The notes under the pieces are model-generated. The model worked only from the letters and a program-made list of their open reading frames with translations, was not told the origin of the DNA and did no database searches. Positions 22,381 through 31,550 of a DNA stretch of 64,000 nucleotides are shown one piece after another (position 1 is the stretch's first letter; the number at the start of each line of letters is the position of its first letter). Origin of the DNA: Archangium gephyra. Lineage in GTDB: Bacteria > Myxococcota > Myxococcia > Myxococcales > Myxococcaceae. Made by a program: the position numbers and the translations under genes. The stretch is from NCBI RefSeq assembly GCF_001027285.1, contig NZ_CP011509.1, positions 3,914,501-3,978,500 of the forward strand, written 5' to 3'.

Positions 22381-25300
22381 ATGGCCAAATCGTTGGTGGA
22401 GCGCTACGAGCAGCTCCTCGCCCAGGATCCTGCATCATCGGTATTCGTCGAGCTGGCCAAGGCGCTGGTCGCCAAGGGCGAGCACGCCCGCGCCATCGCC
22501 GTGTGCGAGCAAGGCATCTCACACCATCCCAACTCGGTGACGGGGCGGGTGTTGTGGGGCAAGGCCCTCATCCTGATGGGGCGCCCCGCCGAGGCGATGG
22601 CGCAGTTCGATCAGGCGGTGTCGATCGACAAGGAAAACCCGCACGCCTACAACCTCATCTCCGAGGTGCTGCTGCAGCGGGGCTTGTACCGCTCGGCACT
22701 GCCCATCCTGCGCAAGGCGCTGGCGTTGCAGCCGAATGACGCCCGCGTGCGCGGATGGATGGAGCAGGCGCAGGCGGCGCTCGCGGGTGGGCCCGCTCCG
22801 GCCTTCGGAGACCTGAACGCCCTCGAGCCCACGGCCGCGGAGGAGTCCGCCGCGCAGGCGGAGGCGTCCGGGTCCGCTCCCACCGAGGCTCCCGAGGCTC
22901 CGGCCGCTCCGGAGCTGGGGCCCGAAGCGGTGACCGCCGAGACGGCGGCTCCAGAGGCGTCCCCGGCGCCGGTGCTGGAGGCCGCCCCGGCCGAGGCCCC
23001 CGTGGAGCTGGCGCTGGAGGCCAGTGACATCGATGGAGGCCCGCCGTCCGAGGCCGCGCCGTCCGAGGCCGCCCCGTCCGAGCCCGAGGAGGCGCTGACC
23101 GTCGACGAGGAGCCGCCCGCCGTGCCGGCGGAAGCCGCCGCCGGTGAGGAGGCGCTGGAGACGCTTCCGGTCGAGGCCGCCCCCGAGGAGGCCCCCGAGG
23201 ACGAGGGCGGGCTGCTCGCGGATCTTCCGCCGCTGGAGACCGCGCCCGCTCCCGCCGCTCCCCAGGAGCCCGAGGCTCCGGCCCTGCACTCCGTCCCCGA
23301 TGCTGCTTCGGGTGGGACGGGCTCCCGGCGCGGGTTGCTCGCGGAGCTGCCCGAGGCGACCGTGCCCACCAAGGTGGCGCCCGCGCCCGCCGCCGCTCCG
23401 GTGGCCAAGGCCCCCGTGCAGGACGTGGCCACCATCACGGCGGCCTACGAGCGCGAGCTGCGCGACAAGCTCCTTCCCAAGGACGCGGCCGCCTTCCTGC
23501 CACCCCGTGCGTTGAAGGCGGTGGTGGCGGCGGCCGTCCTGGTGCTGCTGTGCGGCGTGTTCATCGTCGTGCGGGCGAAGCAGGGAGGCCAGGCGCTCGC
23601 CGCGGCGTTGGATCGCGTCTCCCGGCTGCTGGAGCAGGACACGGAGTCCTCCCGGCAGGAGTCGCTCGCGCTGCTCTCCCACGTGGTGCGGTTGGAGGAC
23701 GAGAACACCCGGGCCTGGGCCCTGTCGGCCTATGTCCACGCCCTGCGGTACGCCGACACGGCTTCCGCCGAGGAGCGGACCCAGGCGCTCGAGGCGCTCG
23801 GCCGCCCCAACGTGCGCGCGGAGCACCCCACGAGCGCCGTGCTCGTGGACGTACTGGTGGCCGATGCCCAGGGCCGTGACGCCGCCCGCCGCGCCTTGCT
23901 GAACGCGAAGGTGGAGAGCGCGGAGGCGTTGGGGATGGCCGGCGGCGTCCTGCTGGAGCAGGGCAAGGAGAAGGAGGGCCTGGAGCGCCTCGAGCGCGCG
24001 CTGAAGCTGTCGCCGCGCAACGTGCGCGCCCTGGTGTCGCTCGGCGCCTACTACCGGGACGCGGGCGATCCGGTGAACGCCCTGAAGATGTACTCGACCG
24101 CCGCGAAGCTGGCCCCCGAGCACCCGGTGGCGCGCCTCGGCGTGGCGGAGAGCCGGTTGGAGCTGGGCCAGGAGCTGGATCAGGCCCTCTCGGACGTGCA
24201 GGGGCTGACGGGGGATGCGCTGCCCGTCTTCCTGCGCGAGCGCCAGCGGTTGGTGCAGGGCCGGTTGATGACGGCCCTGGGCAAGGCCGGCGAGGCACGG
24301 ACGCTGCTGTCCGAGGGCACGAAGGGACCGCTGGCCTACGAGCTCTTCCTGGCGCTCGGCGAGGCGAACCGCGTGGCCGGAGACATGGCCGCCGCCCAGC
24401 GGGCCTTCGAGCAGGCCCTGACGCTGAAGCCCAGTGGCGAGGAGGCCGCGGCGGGCCTGGGCCGGGCGCTGCTGGATCGCGATCGTGCGTCCGAGGTGCT
24501 CTCCCGGGTGGAAGGGGAGGGCGGCGAGGTGGCGCTGGTGCGGGCCGCGGCGTACACGAAGCTGGGAGACTTCAAGCGCGCCCGGGTGGAGCTGGCCCGC
24601 ACGCGCGTGGAGGACCGCTACCCCGCCGAGGCCATCATCTACCTGGCCCAGGCTGACGCCGCCGAGGGCGAGCGCGACCGGGCGCGGGAAGCCCTGGAGA
24701 AGACGCTCGCGGCGACGAAGACGGCCAAGGCCCAGGTGCGCACGGCGCTGGGGTTGCTGCACTGGCAGGACAAGGCGCTGGACAAGGCGAGCACCCTGCT
24801 GGAGGCGGCCGTGGCGGAGGGCTCGCGGGACTACGAGGCCTCGTGCGCGTTGGGCCGGCTGCTCATCGCCCGGGGACTGCCGGACCTGGCGATGAAGCCG
24901 CTGACGCAGGCGGTGGAGCGCAATGGCGCGCACGGCGAGGCGCGCGAGGCGCTCGGCCGGGCGCTGCTGGCGCTGGGCCGTACTCCCGAGGCGCTCAAGC
25001 AGTTCGAGGAGTGGCAGCTGGACAACCCGGGGGCGGCGGGGGCCCACAAGGGCTTCGCGATGGCCCTCTTCCAGACGGGGAAGACGAAGGACGCGGAGGC
25101 GGCCTCCGGGCGCGCGGTGAAGCTGGTGGCGAACGATCCCGAGGCGCACCGCGTGCGCTCGGACATCCTCTTCGCGCTGGGCGACACGCGGGGCGGCTTC
25201 GGCGCCCTGGAGAACGCCAACCGGCTGGACAGCAAGTCGGCGGAGACGTTCTGCGGCATCGCCCGGGCGTTCCTGCGGCAGGGCCTGGTGGCCAACGCGA

Positions 25301-25818
25301 GCAAGGCCTACGAGGCGGCGCGGCGCGAGGGTCCGGACACGCCGTGCGGCCGCTCGGGCGAGCACTGGGTGGATGACTCGGGCGGCAAGGCCGCGGCGAA
25401 GGTGCTGCAGGGGGTTGCCGACAAGGCGGCCACCACGTGGGACAAGGCGTTCGCGCAGGCGACCATGGCGCGGGTGCTGCTGGCCGCTGGAGCGGTGAAG
25501 GACGCGCGCGCGGCCGCGGACGAGGCGGTGCGGCTGGAGCCCTTCTCCGGACGCAACCACCTGGTGCTGGGGCAGGTGGCGCTGAAGCAGCGCGACGAGG
25601 CCTCGGCCATGAAGGCGCTCCAGCGCGCGGTGGAGCTGGAGCCCGTGGACGGACTGGCGTGGCTGGCGCTGGCGGACGCGCTGGTGCGCAACCCCGCCGA
25701 GACGGAGAAGGCGGTGCAGGCCTACGGGACGTTCCTGAAGCTCGCGGGCGCCTCTCCCGAGGCGGGCCGGGTGAAGAAGGCCCTCAAGCCGCTCCAGAAG
25801 AAGCTGGGAGGCAGGTAA
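22381..25818 (+). CDS. Large TPR membrane protein with N- and C-terminal TPR blocks
   Basis: A 1145-residue protein. Residues 1-135 are TPRs (VERYEQLLAQDPASSVFVELAKALVAKGEHARAIAVCEQG...), followed by a ~240-residue Ala/Pro/Glu-rich linker. One transmembrane helix follows (LKAVVAAAVLVLLCGVFIVV, ~380-400), then ~740 residues of TPR-like helices. The topology suggests a cytoplasmic N-terminal TPR and linker with a periplasmic solenoid, a layout parallel to the 1441-residue protein at 8.2-12.5 kb. It is likely a scaffold, and the partner is unknown. ATG 22381 (MAKSLVERYEQ) is preferred over upstream in-frame codons that overlap the divergent lipoprotein start. A small membrane protein gene follows after 2 bp. 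Confidence 0.85.
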   Translation: MAKSLVERYEQLLAQDPASSVFVELAKALVAKGEHARAIAVCEQGISHHPNSVTGRVLWGKALILMGRPAEAMAQFDQAVSIDKENPHAYNLISEVLLQRGLYRSALPILRKALALQPNDARVRGWMEQAQAALAGGPAPAFGDLNALEPTAAEESAAQAEASGSAPTEAPEAPAAPELGPEAVTAETAAPEASPAPVLEAAPAEAPVELALEASDIDGGPPSEAAPSEAAPSEPEEALTVDEEPPAVPAEAAAGEEALETLPVEAAPEEAPEDEGGLLADLPPLETAPAPAAPQEPEAPALHSVPDAASGGTGSRRGLLAELPEATVPTKVAPAPAAAPVAKAPVQDVATITAAYERELRDKLLPKDAAAFLPPRALKAVVAAAVLVLLCGVFIVVRAKQGGQALAAALDRVSRLLEQDTESSRQESLALLSHVVRLEDENTRAWALSAYVHALRYADTASAEERTQALEALGRPNVRAEHPTSAVLVDVLVADAQGRDAARRALLNAKVESAEALGMAGGVLLEQGKEKEGLERLERALKLSPRNVRALVSLGAYYRDAGDPVNALKMYSTAAKLAPEHPVARLGVAESRLELGQELDQALSDVQGLTGDALPVFLRERQRLVQGRLMTALGKAGEARTLLSEGTKGPLAYELFLALGEANRVAGDMAAAQRAFEQALTLKPSGEEAAAGLGRALLDRDRASEVLSRVEGEGGEVALVRAAAYTKLGDFKRARVELARTRVEDRYPAEAIIYLAQADAAEGERDRAREALEKTLAATKTAKAQVRTALGLLHWQDKALDKASTLLEAAVAEGSRDYEASCALGRLLIARGLPDLAMKPLTQAVERNGAHGEAREALGRALLALGRTPEALKQFEEWQLDNPGAAGAHKGFAMALFQTGKTKDAEAASGRAVKLVANDPEAHRVRSDILFALGDTRGGFGALENANRLDSKSAETFCGIARAFLRQGLVANASKAYEAARREGPDTPCGRSGEHWVDDSGGKAAAKVLQGVADKAATTWDKAFAQATMARVLLAAGAVKDARAAADEAVRLEPFSGRNHLVLGQVALKQRDEASAMKALQRAVELEPVDGLAWLALADALVRNPAETEKAVQAYGTFLKLAGASPEAGRVKKALKPLQKKLGGR

Positions 25819-25820
25819 GC

Positions 25821-26186
25821 GTGCAACAGTCCCACCTGCCGCCACCGCTGCCGTTGATGCGCATCATGGGAGGCAATGCCTTCCTGCTGTCCGTCCTCTA
25901 CCTGCTGGTGGGCATCGGGGTGGAGGGGGCGCGGCGGGTGTGGCCGTCCATCTTCCTGCAGCGGCTCTCCCTGTCGCTGGACTCGCTGCCGGCGCGGGCG
26001 TTGGAGCTGGTGGGGTTGATGCGGCCGCTGCGCGATGCGTACTTCGCCGGGCAGATCCGCGAGTCCGTGGTGCGCCTGGTGTTCGGCGCCACCACCATCG
26101 TCATCATCTTCCTGCTCGCGGTGGTGGTGGGCGTGTTCATGGGCTCGCTGCGCAGCCTCGCGCTGCGCTGGTCCGCGCGCCGGTAG
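25821..26186 (+). CDS. Small membrane protein in operon with the TPR protein
   Basis: A 121-residue protein with two hydrophobic segments (GNAFLLSVLYLLVGIGV near residues 17-33 and ATTIVIIFLLAVVVGVFMG near 88-106) and an amphipathic middle. It starts at GTG 25821, 2 bp after the TPR stop, with GGAGG about 10 bp upstream; ATG 25857 is an alternative. Tight coupling suggests that it works with the TPR membrane protein. No family recognised. Confidence 0.7.
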   Translation: MQQSHLPPPLPLMRIMGGNAFLLSVLYLLVGIGVEGARRVWPSIFLQRLSLSLDSLPARALELVGLMRPLRDAYFAGQIRESVVRLVFGATTIVIIFLLAVVVGVFMGSLRSLALRWSARR

Positions 26187-26230
26187 TAGGTGGAGACGGC
26201 GGGAAGTGAACCTTCCACGCGGAACACCCT

Positions 26231-26479
26231 CTACTTCGCCGCGCGTCCGAAGAACCGGGGCAAGCCCAGGAGGAGCAGGGAGAACAACGCCACACAGTAG
26301 TTTGATGCCGCGCCTTTGTGCTTCGCGGCCGTCTGCACCAGCGGCCATGCCGAGAAGACGAAGGCGAGTAGGGCAGAGACAAGCGCTTCGGGTATTTCCT
26401 CGGTGAGAACCGTGAGCACCTCTACCACCGCGAAAACCGTTTCCGGTCCTCGTGGGCGCCGACTATCCTGCCGCGCCAC
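26231..26479 (-). CDS. Possible small hydrophobic protein, uncertain
   Basis: An 82-residue reading frame with two hydrophobic stretches (ALVSALLAFVFSAWPLV and YCVALFSLLLLGLPRFF) and less biased codon third positions than its neighbours. This means either recently acquired DNA or a chance frame. No recognisable family and no clear ribosome binding site. It lies between the small membrane protein gene and the TerB-like gene. Confidence 0.35.
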   Translation of the reverse strand: MARQDSRRPRGPETVFAVVEVLTVLTEEIPEALVSALLAFVFSAWPLVQTAAKHKGAASNYCVALFSLLLLGLPRFFGRAAK

Positions 26480-26541
26480 GTAGCCCGGCCCCCCCTCATC
26501 TGCCCGCGAGCCACTGGCCAGCTGCTCGCCCAGGAGACGAC

Positions 26542-26970
26542 ATGACGCGCGACTATCCCCAGGACCAGCTGATGGCGTTCGTTCAGGCCATGGCCAACGT
26601 GGTGGCCAGCGACGGCCGCGTCACCGAGGACGAGCGCCAGCACCTCGACAACGTGGTGGCCGGCGTCGGCCTGTCGCCCCGCGATCCGGAGGTCTCCGCG
26701 CTCATCGAGCGGGAATTCCAGAAGCCCGGCCGCCTCACCGACATCGTCAGCAAGATCCAGAACCGCGAGATGCGCGCCGCCCTCCTGCGCATGCTCGTCG
26801 AGGTGGCGTGCGCCGATGGTGAGATCGCCAACGAGGAGCGCACGTCGGTGAAGGAGGCCGCCAGCACCTTCGGCTTCGACGCGTCCATCGCCGACGAGCT
26901 CATCGACTGGGCGCTCGCCTCGATCAAGCTCGATCAGCGCGAGCAGGAGATCATGGCGAAGCTGCGCTAG
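26542..26970 (+). CDS. TerB-like (tellurite resistance TerB/DUF533-type) protein
   Basis: A 142-residue all-helical protein with two internally similar halves, each with a TerB-like acidic helix-turn: NVVASDGRVTEDERQHLD and EVACADGEIANEERTSVKEA. TerB-family proteins bind metal ions and link to membrane or stress systems. No other ter genes are present, so a tellurite role is not implied. ATG 26542 has GGAGA about 8 bp upstream. It is followed tail-to-tail by the radical SAM gene. Confidence 0.8.
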   Translation: MTRDYPQDQLMAFVQAMANVVASDGRVTEDERQHLDNVVAGVGLSPRDPEVSALIEREFQKPGRLTDIVSKIQNREMRAALLRMLVEVACADGEIANEERTSVKEAASTFGFDASIADELIDWALASIKLDQREQEIMAKLR

Positions 26971-26983
26971 TCCGCTCGCCACT

Positions 26984-28702
26984 TCACGCCGGCTGCAGGA
27001 AGCGTCCGTTCACGAGATGCTCGATCACCTCGCGCGCCGAGTGCGGGTCGAGCTTCACCTTCGCTCCCAGCTGTGTCACCGCGCTGGCGACCGTCGTCGG
27101 GCGCTCGAAGGCGGCCAGGGCGGCCAGGAGGATCCGGCCGTCCTCGCCTTGATCCAGCGTCGGATCGGAGAACCTTCGCGGGCTGAGCGATGGCGCACAG
27201 GCCATGCTCGTTCCCTCCACCGACCGGACCACCGTCACCTGCTCCTGCGCCACCTTCGCGGGAACATGGTGCGCTCCCAACCAATCCCCCAGCTTGACCT
27301 GGAACGTCGCGGGCGCGGTGTTCAACAGGCGTGTGCCCCCGTTGATCACCACCCTCCGCTTCTTCTCCTCGTGCTTCCTCGCCAACGCATCCACGTGCTC
27401 CGACGTGCGCTGCACCGCCCGCTCGAGCGCCGCATCGCGGAAGCGCAGCATCGGCACTGACACATCGCCGGGCTCGCGCTGCTCGAAGTACTCGAGGAAC
27501 TCCGTGAACGTTCGCGCTTCGCTCACCATGTCGAACCGCGCGGGGTGCTCGGTGGCGAGCGCCCCCGGCTGCGCTTCGAGCCGCTGATAGCCCACCAGGC
27601 AGTCCAGGCTGATCATCCGCTCCACCAGCCGGACTTCCTCCTTCAGCGTGGCGGTGCTGGCGAAGGGGAGGCCCGCGATGCCGGAGACCTCCACGTCCAG
27701 GTTCTTGTGGCGGCGGCAGTGCTCGATGATCTCCAACAACTGCTGGTCCGAGGCACACTGCTTGAGCAGACCGCGACGCATCTGCTCGTGCCGCTGCTGT
27801 TCCGAGAAGCAGCCGATGTCGAGCACCATGTGCACATGCTCGAAGGTCCCGGCCAGGGCGTCGATGAGCTCCGCCCGTGCCACCCCCCACAGGAAATACA
27901 TGCAGGAGTGGCGGGAGAGATCGACCCCCGCCCAGGTGCCTTGCAGAAACTCCGCCGAGCTTCCCGAGAAGTCGTAGCGGAGCTGCCACGTCCGGGGGGC
28001 GATCTCCTGGTGATCGCGGCGCACGCTCTCCTCGGAGCGCAGGAACGGCTTCGCGCGTCCGAAAGCCGCCTTCTGGTTGCCTCGGGCACCTCCACAATAA
28101 AGACAGTTCTCGCCACACCCCTTGCCCGGCGCGACCCACCCCGAGAAGGCATGGCGATCCTGATGGCTCAGGAAGATGTCATTGAAGTGTGAGTAATAGA
28201 CATCCTCGCTGTTCGTGGCGCCTTGCACGTACTCCAGGGGCAAGCGCCGCGGGGTGCCATCCGGAGCCCGGGTGACGCAGTTGGGCGGGGAGGGCTCGCC
28301 CTGGCAGAGCGCCAACAGCGGCCGCTCGCCGTCACCCAGGACGATGTGATCGATGCAGTCGAGCTCCTTCAGCTCCCGCCACCAGTACGACGCCGTGTTT
28401 CCACCCACGACGATCCGGATCTCGGGGTCGAGCTCACGCAGCGTCCGGGCCAGGAGCAACGCGCGGTGGACGTGGTGGAACCACTTGAGGCTGATGCCCA
28501 CGAGCCGGGGGCGCACACGGGCCACCAGGGCTTCGAGCGAGCGTGCCACCTCCTCCTCGGTCTGGTCCCCGTCGTAGAGCCGGACGAAGGCCTCGATCCC
28601 GCCGCGTCGCAGGTAGCTCGCGAGATAGAGGATACCGCAGGTGGCCTCGCCGGTTCCGGCGCCGACAAGGAGGACTGGAGAGAGGACGCGACGGCCATTC
28701 AT
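26984..28702 (-). CDS. B12-binding-domain radical SAM protein
   Basis: A 572-residue protein. The N-terminal ~135 residues form a cobalamin-binding-like Rossmann domain (GILYLASYLRRGG...PRLVGISLKWF...RIVVGGNTASYWW...IVLGDGERPL) without the DxHxxG signature, as is usual for this class. The radical SAM cluster is C196-x3-C200-x2-C203 (CGENCLYCGG), a variant of CX3CX2C. The C-terminal ~70 residues (GRILLAALAAFERPTTVASAV...SAREVIEHLVNGRFLQP) look like a winged-helix domain. Such enzymes methylate or rearrange unactivated carbons. No substrate gene is evident nearby. ATG 28702 starts right at the Rossmann domain; a further 66 codons upstream look untranslated. It lies in the 26-33 kb accessory patch. 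Confidence 0.85.
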   Translation of the reverse strand: MNGRRVLSPVLLVGAGTGEATCGILYLASYLRRGGIEAFVRLYDGDQTEEEVARSLEALVARVRPRLVGISLKWFHHVHRALLLARTLRELDPEIRIVVGGNTASYWWRELKELDCIDHIVLGDGERPLLALCQGEPSPPNCVTRAPDGTPRRLPLEYVQGATNSEDVYYSHFNDIFLSHQDRHAFSGWVAPGKGCGENCLYCGGARGNQKAAFGRAKPFLRSEESVRRDHQEIAPRTWQLRYDFSGSSAEFLQGTWAGVDLSRHSCMYFLWGVARAELIDALAGTFEHVHMVLDIGCFSEQQRHEQMRRGLLKQCASDQQLLEIIEHCRRHKNLDVEVSGIAGLPFASTATLKEEVRLVERMISLDCLVGYQRLEAQPGALATEHPARFDMVSEARTFTEFLEYFEQREPGDVSVPMLRFRDAALERAVQRTSEHVDALARKHEEKKRRVVINGGTRLLNTAPATFQVKLGDWLGAHHVPAKVAQEQVTVVRSVEGTSMACAPSLSPRRFSDPTLDQGEDGRILLAALAAFERPTTVASAVTQLGAKVKLDPHSAREVIEHLVNGRFLQPA

Positions 28703-28936
28703 GAGACGAAACCCGACCTTCCGAACGCCCGAGTATAACGGTCCTCCGCCTCGAACCCTCCGGGAAGAGTGAGTCGCGGGACGCAAGCCCGTCTCCCCAG
28801 GGACCCCACCGAGGTGCGCAGGCGGGCCTGGAGCGCCTGTCCCATCGGCTGCTGGGCCGCCGGGGGGGTGACCGGTTATCGACGAAGGCCGGTCTCCCAT
28901 GTTGTAGGCAGGCCTCCTTCCATCCTAGAGAACTCC

Positions 28937-30292
28937 ATGCACGAACAACTTCGACCCAGTGGACTCTCGGCCGTGGGCTCACTGCCCTGGGGATCGCACT
29001 TCTGCCAGTTCTACGGAGTGCAAGAAGACCTCGTGGATTCGCTCGTGCCCTTCTTCAAGGCGGGCCTCGAGAGCAATGAGAAATGCCTCTGGGTGACCTC
29101 GCAGCCGCTTCCGGCCAGCGACGCGCGGACGGCCCTTCGCCATGCCGTCCCGGACCTCGCCGAACGCGAGCGGCGCAACCAGATCGAGATCATCGACCAC
29201 CACGACTGGTACATGGCGACGGGAAAGGCCGACCCGGACGCCACCCTGCGAGGATGGGTGGAGCGGGAAGAGCGCGCCCGGGCCGATGGCTTCGCCGGAT
29301 TGCGGCTGACGGGCAATACCTACTGGGTCGAGCGCTCGGACTGGAACGGCTTCGTCGATTACGAGGCCCGCGTCTCGAAGACCTTCCAGGGCCGCAACAT
29401 CATTGGCCTGTGCAGCTATTGCCTCGACCGGTGCCAGCCCCACGACATCCTGGATGTGGTCGCCAACCACCAGTTCGCCCTCACGCGCAGGGCGGGCGGC
29501 TGGCAGATCATCGAAAGCGCCGCGCTGGGCATGGCGAAGGATGAGCTGCACCGCCTCAACGCGGAGCTCGAGCAGCGGGTGCTCGAGCGGACCGCCGCGC
29601 TGGAGCACGCCGTCCGCACGCGCGATGAGTTCTTCTCCGTCGCGTCGCACGAGCTGAAGACTCCCATCACCTCGCTCCAGCTCTATGTGCAGGGAATGGT
29701 TCGCGCCCAGTCGAAGGGAACGCTGACGGCGGAGCAGCTCAACGCCCGGCTCAACCGCGTCCAGGTGCAGTGCGGACGGCTCGAGAAACTCATCAACAAC
29801 CTGCTCGATGTCTCACGGGCCGAGGCCAGGACTCCGGCGCTCCAGCGCGAGTCCTTCGACATGTCGGAGCTCGTGGCGGATGCCACGGAGCGCTTCGCGG
29901 AAGAGCTCGCACGGGCCGGCTGCGAGGTCACGGTCGACGCGCGTGAACCCCTCGTGGGCTGCTGGGACAAGATGCGTCTGGAGCAGGCGGTCACGAACCT
30001 GCTGCAGAACGCGGCACGCTACGCCCCGGGCTCCTCCGTGCATGTACGGGTCCAGAGCGAAGGCCCGTGGGTGCGAATCGTGGTTCGGGACACCGGCCCG
30101 GGCATCGACGAGAGGGACCACGCCCGAATCTTCGAGCGCTTCGGACAGGCGGCGAGCGAGCAGTTCACGGGTGGCTTCGGCCTGGGGCTGTGGATCGTGA
30201 AACAGGTGGTCGAGGCCCACGAGGGCAGTGTGACGCTCGCCAGCAGACCCGGAGCGGGCGCGGCGTTCACCCTCATGCTTCCCTGGGACTGA
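28937..30292 (+). CDS. MEDS-domain sensor histidine kinase
   Basis: A 451-residue soluble kinase. The N-terminal part (~15-190) matches the MEDS/DcmR sensory domain (GSHFCQFYGVQEDLVDSLVPFFKAGL...LRLTGNTYWVERSDW...NIIGLCSYCLDR). A short coiled coil (ELHRLNAELEQRVLERTAAL) leads to the HisKA domain with H238 (SVASHELKTP). The HATPase has N (NLLQNAARYAP), G1 (DTGPGID) and G2 (GGFGLGLWIV). MEDS domains are proposed to sense small organic or redox signals. No response regulator is adjacent. It is divergent from the radical SAM gene and convergent (1 bp) with the oxoamine synthase gene. ATG 28937. Confidence 0.9.
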   Translation: MHEQLRPSGLSAVGSLPWGSHFCQFYGVQEDLVDSLVPFFKAGLESNEKCLWVTSQPLPASDARTALRHAVPDLAERERRNQIEIIDHHDWYMATGKADPDATLRGWVEREERARADGFAGLRLTGNTYWVERSDWNGFVDYEARVSKTFQGRNIIGLCSYCLDRCQPHDILDVVANHQFALTRRAGGWQIIESAALGMAKDELHRLNAELEQRVLERTAALEHAVRTRDEFFSVASHELKTPITSLQLYVQGMVRAQSKGTLTAEQLNARLNRVQVQCGRLEKLINNLLDVSRAEARTPALQRESFDMSELVADATERFAEELARAGCEVTVDAREPLVGCWDKMRLEQAVTNLLQNAARYAPGSSVHVRVQSEGPWVRIVVRDTGPGIDERDHARIFERFGQAASEQFTGGFGLGLWIVKQVVEAHEGSVTLASRPGAGAAFTLMLPWD

Positions 30293-30293
30293 C

Positions 30294-31550
30294 TCACGCA
30301 GCGCCACGGAGGCTGCCGTCCCGGTCTCGGACCCGCTTCATCGCGCGCAGGAACTGCTCCACCTCTTCCTCGGTGTTCTCCGCCGTCACCGTCGCGCGGA
30401 TGATGCCCTTGTTGCGCGCGATGGCGGGGAAGAGCATCAGCGTCACGTAGATGCCTTCTTCCATCAGGAGCTGTGCCACCTTCTGGGCATCCGCGTCCTT
30501 TCCAAAGGGCGTCGCGACGATGGGAAAGTAATGGGTGGTATCCGGCGCCATGCCCAGCTCCCGCAGGCCATCCACCATCCGCTTCGTGAGGTGGAAGAGC
30601 TTGCGCCGGATCTGATCGCCGTGCGTCCGGTTGATCTCCAGGGCCGCGAGTGTGGACGCGAACGCGGCCGTGGGCACGGGCCCTGAATACACATACGTAT
30701 CGATGTGAAGCTTCAGGTAGTCCTTGAGCCGGGCCGGGCACGACATGAACGCGGCCATGGAGGAGTAGGCCTTGGACAATGCTCCCACGTAGATGACGTT
30801 GTCGTAGGTCTGGCCCAGATGCTGGACGATGCCATTTCCCTTGCGCCCGTAGGGGTGCTCCGGTGAGGGGTCCTCTCCGATGATGCCAAACCCGTGCGCA
30901 TCGTCGATGTAGAGGATGGCGTCGTACTTCCGAGCCAGTGCCACGAGCGCCGGCACGTTCGCGAACCCGCCGTTGGGGCTATAGACGCCGTCGACACAGA
31001 TGAGACGGCTGGGCTCCCCTCCCGCCTGGCGCAGGCGCTCCTCGAGCTCCTCCATGTCGTTGTGACGGAAGGTCTCGATGGTCGCGCCGCGTGCCTTGGC
31101 AATGGCGCATCCGGTCTGGACGGAGTTGTGCGCGTGACGGTCCACGAGCACCAGGCTCCCCTTCATCGTCAACGCCGGGATGAGGCCGTGGTGGATGAGC
31201 GTCGCCGTGGGGATGACGAATACGTTCTCGACCCCGATCAACTCCGCCAGCCGGGCCTCCATCTCGAGGTAGGGCTCGGGCTGCATCACCGCCTTGGACC
31301 AGCTGGGATGGACACCCCACTTGCGCAACATCTCCGGGATGGAGGCGATGACCTCCTCGTGGAGATCCAGGCCGAGATAGTTGCAGGAGGCGAAGTCGGT
31401 CACCCATCTGCCGTCCACCCGGACCTGGCGGCCCTTCTGCTCGGTCGCGACCTTGTAGAGCATGGTGTCGCCAGCGGCGAGGTCGGCCAGGGCGTTGTAC
31501 CGCTGGAACTTGTTCTCGATGAGCTGCTTGTAGGGGTCTCGACTGGTCAT
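30294..31550 (-). CDS. Alpha-oxoamine synthase family PLP enzyme (KBL/AONS/CqsA-like)
   Basis: A 418-residue fold-type I PLP enzyme. It shows FASCNYLGL, the cofactor Asp motif in YIDDAHGFG (D216/H219 region) and the Schiff-base Lys260 in GALSKAYSS. The family joins an acyl-CoA to an amino acid with decarboxylation (biotin, 2-amino-3-ketobutyrate, sphingoid base, or CAI-1-type autoinducer synthesis). The usual glycine-rich substrate loop is replaced by VHPSWSKAVMQPEPYLE, so the substrate is probably non-standard. No biotin or threonine genes are nearby. The ATG at 31548-31550 overlaps the stop of the JmjC-like gene (ATGA), implying translational coupling and a joint pathway. Confidence 0.88.
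   Translation of the reverse strand: MTSRDPYKQLIENKFQRYNALADLAAGDTMLYKVATEQKGRQVRVDGRWVTDFASCNYLGLDLHEEVIASIPEMLRKWGVHPSWSKAVMQPEPYLEMEARLAELIGVENVFVIPTATLIHHGLIPALTMKGSLVLVDRHAHNSVQTGCAIAKARGATIETFRHNDMEELEERLRQAGGEPSRLICVDGVYSPNGGFANVPALVALARKYDAILYIDDAHGFGIIGEDPSPEHPYGRKGNGIVQHLGQTYDNVIYVGALSKAYSSMAAFMSCPARLKDYLKLHIDTYVYSGPVPTAAFASTLAALEINRTHGDQIRRKLFHLTKRMVDGLRELGMAPDTTHYFPIVATPFGKDADAQKVAQLLMEEGIYVTLMLFPAIARNKGIIRATVTAENTEEEVEQFLRAMKRVRDRDGSLRGAA

Noticed and set aside
22519-25845. An 1108-codon open frame antisense to the large TPR gene
   Set aside because: High-GC codon bias opens the antisense frame; the translation is Arg/Leu/Gly-rich without motifs, while the plus strand shows clear TPRs.
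26542-26970. A tellurite-resistance locus around the TerB-like gene
   Set aside because: No terA, terC, terD or terE neighbours; only a lone TerB-fold protein is present.
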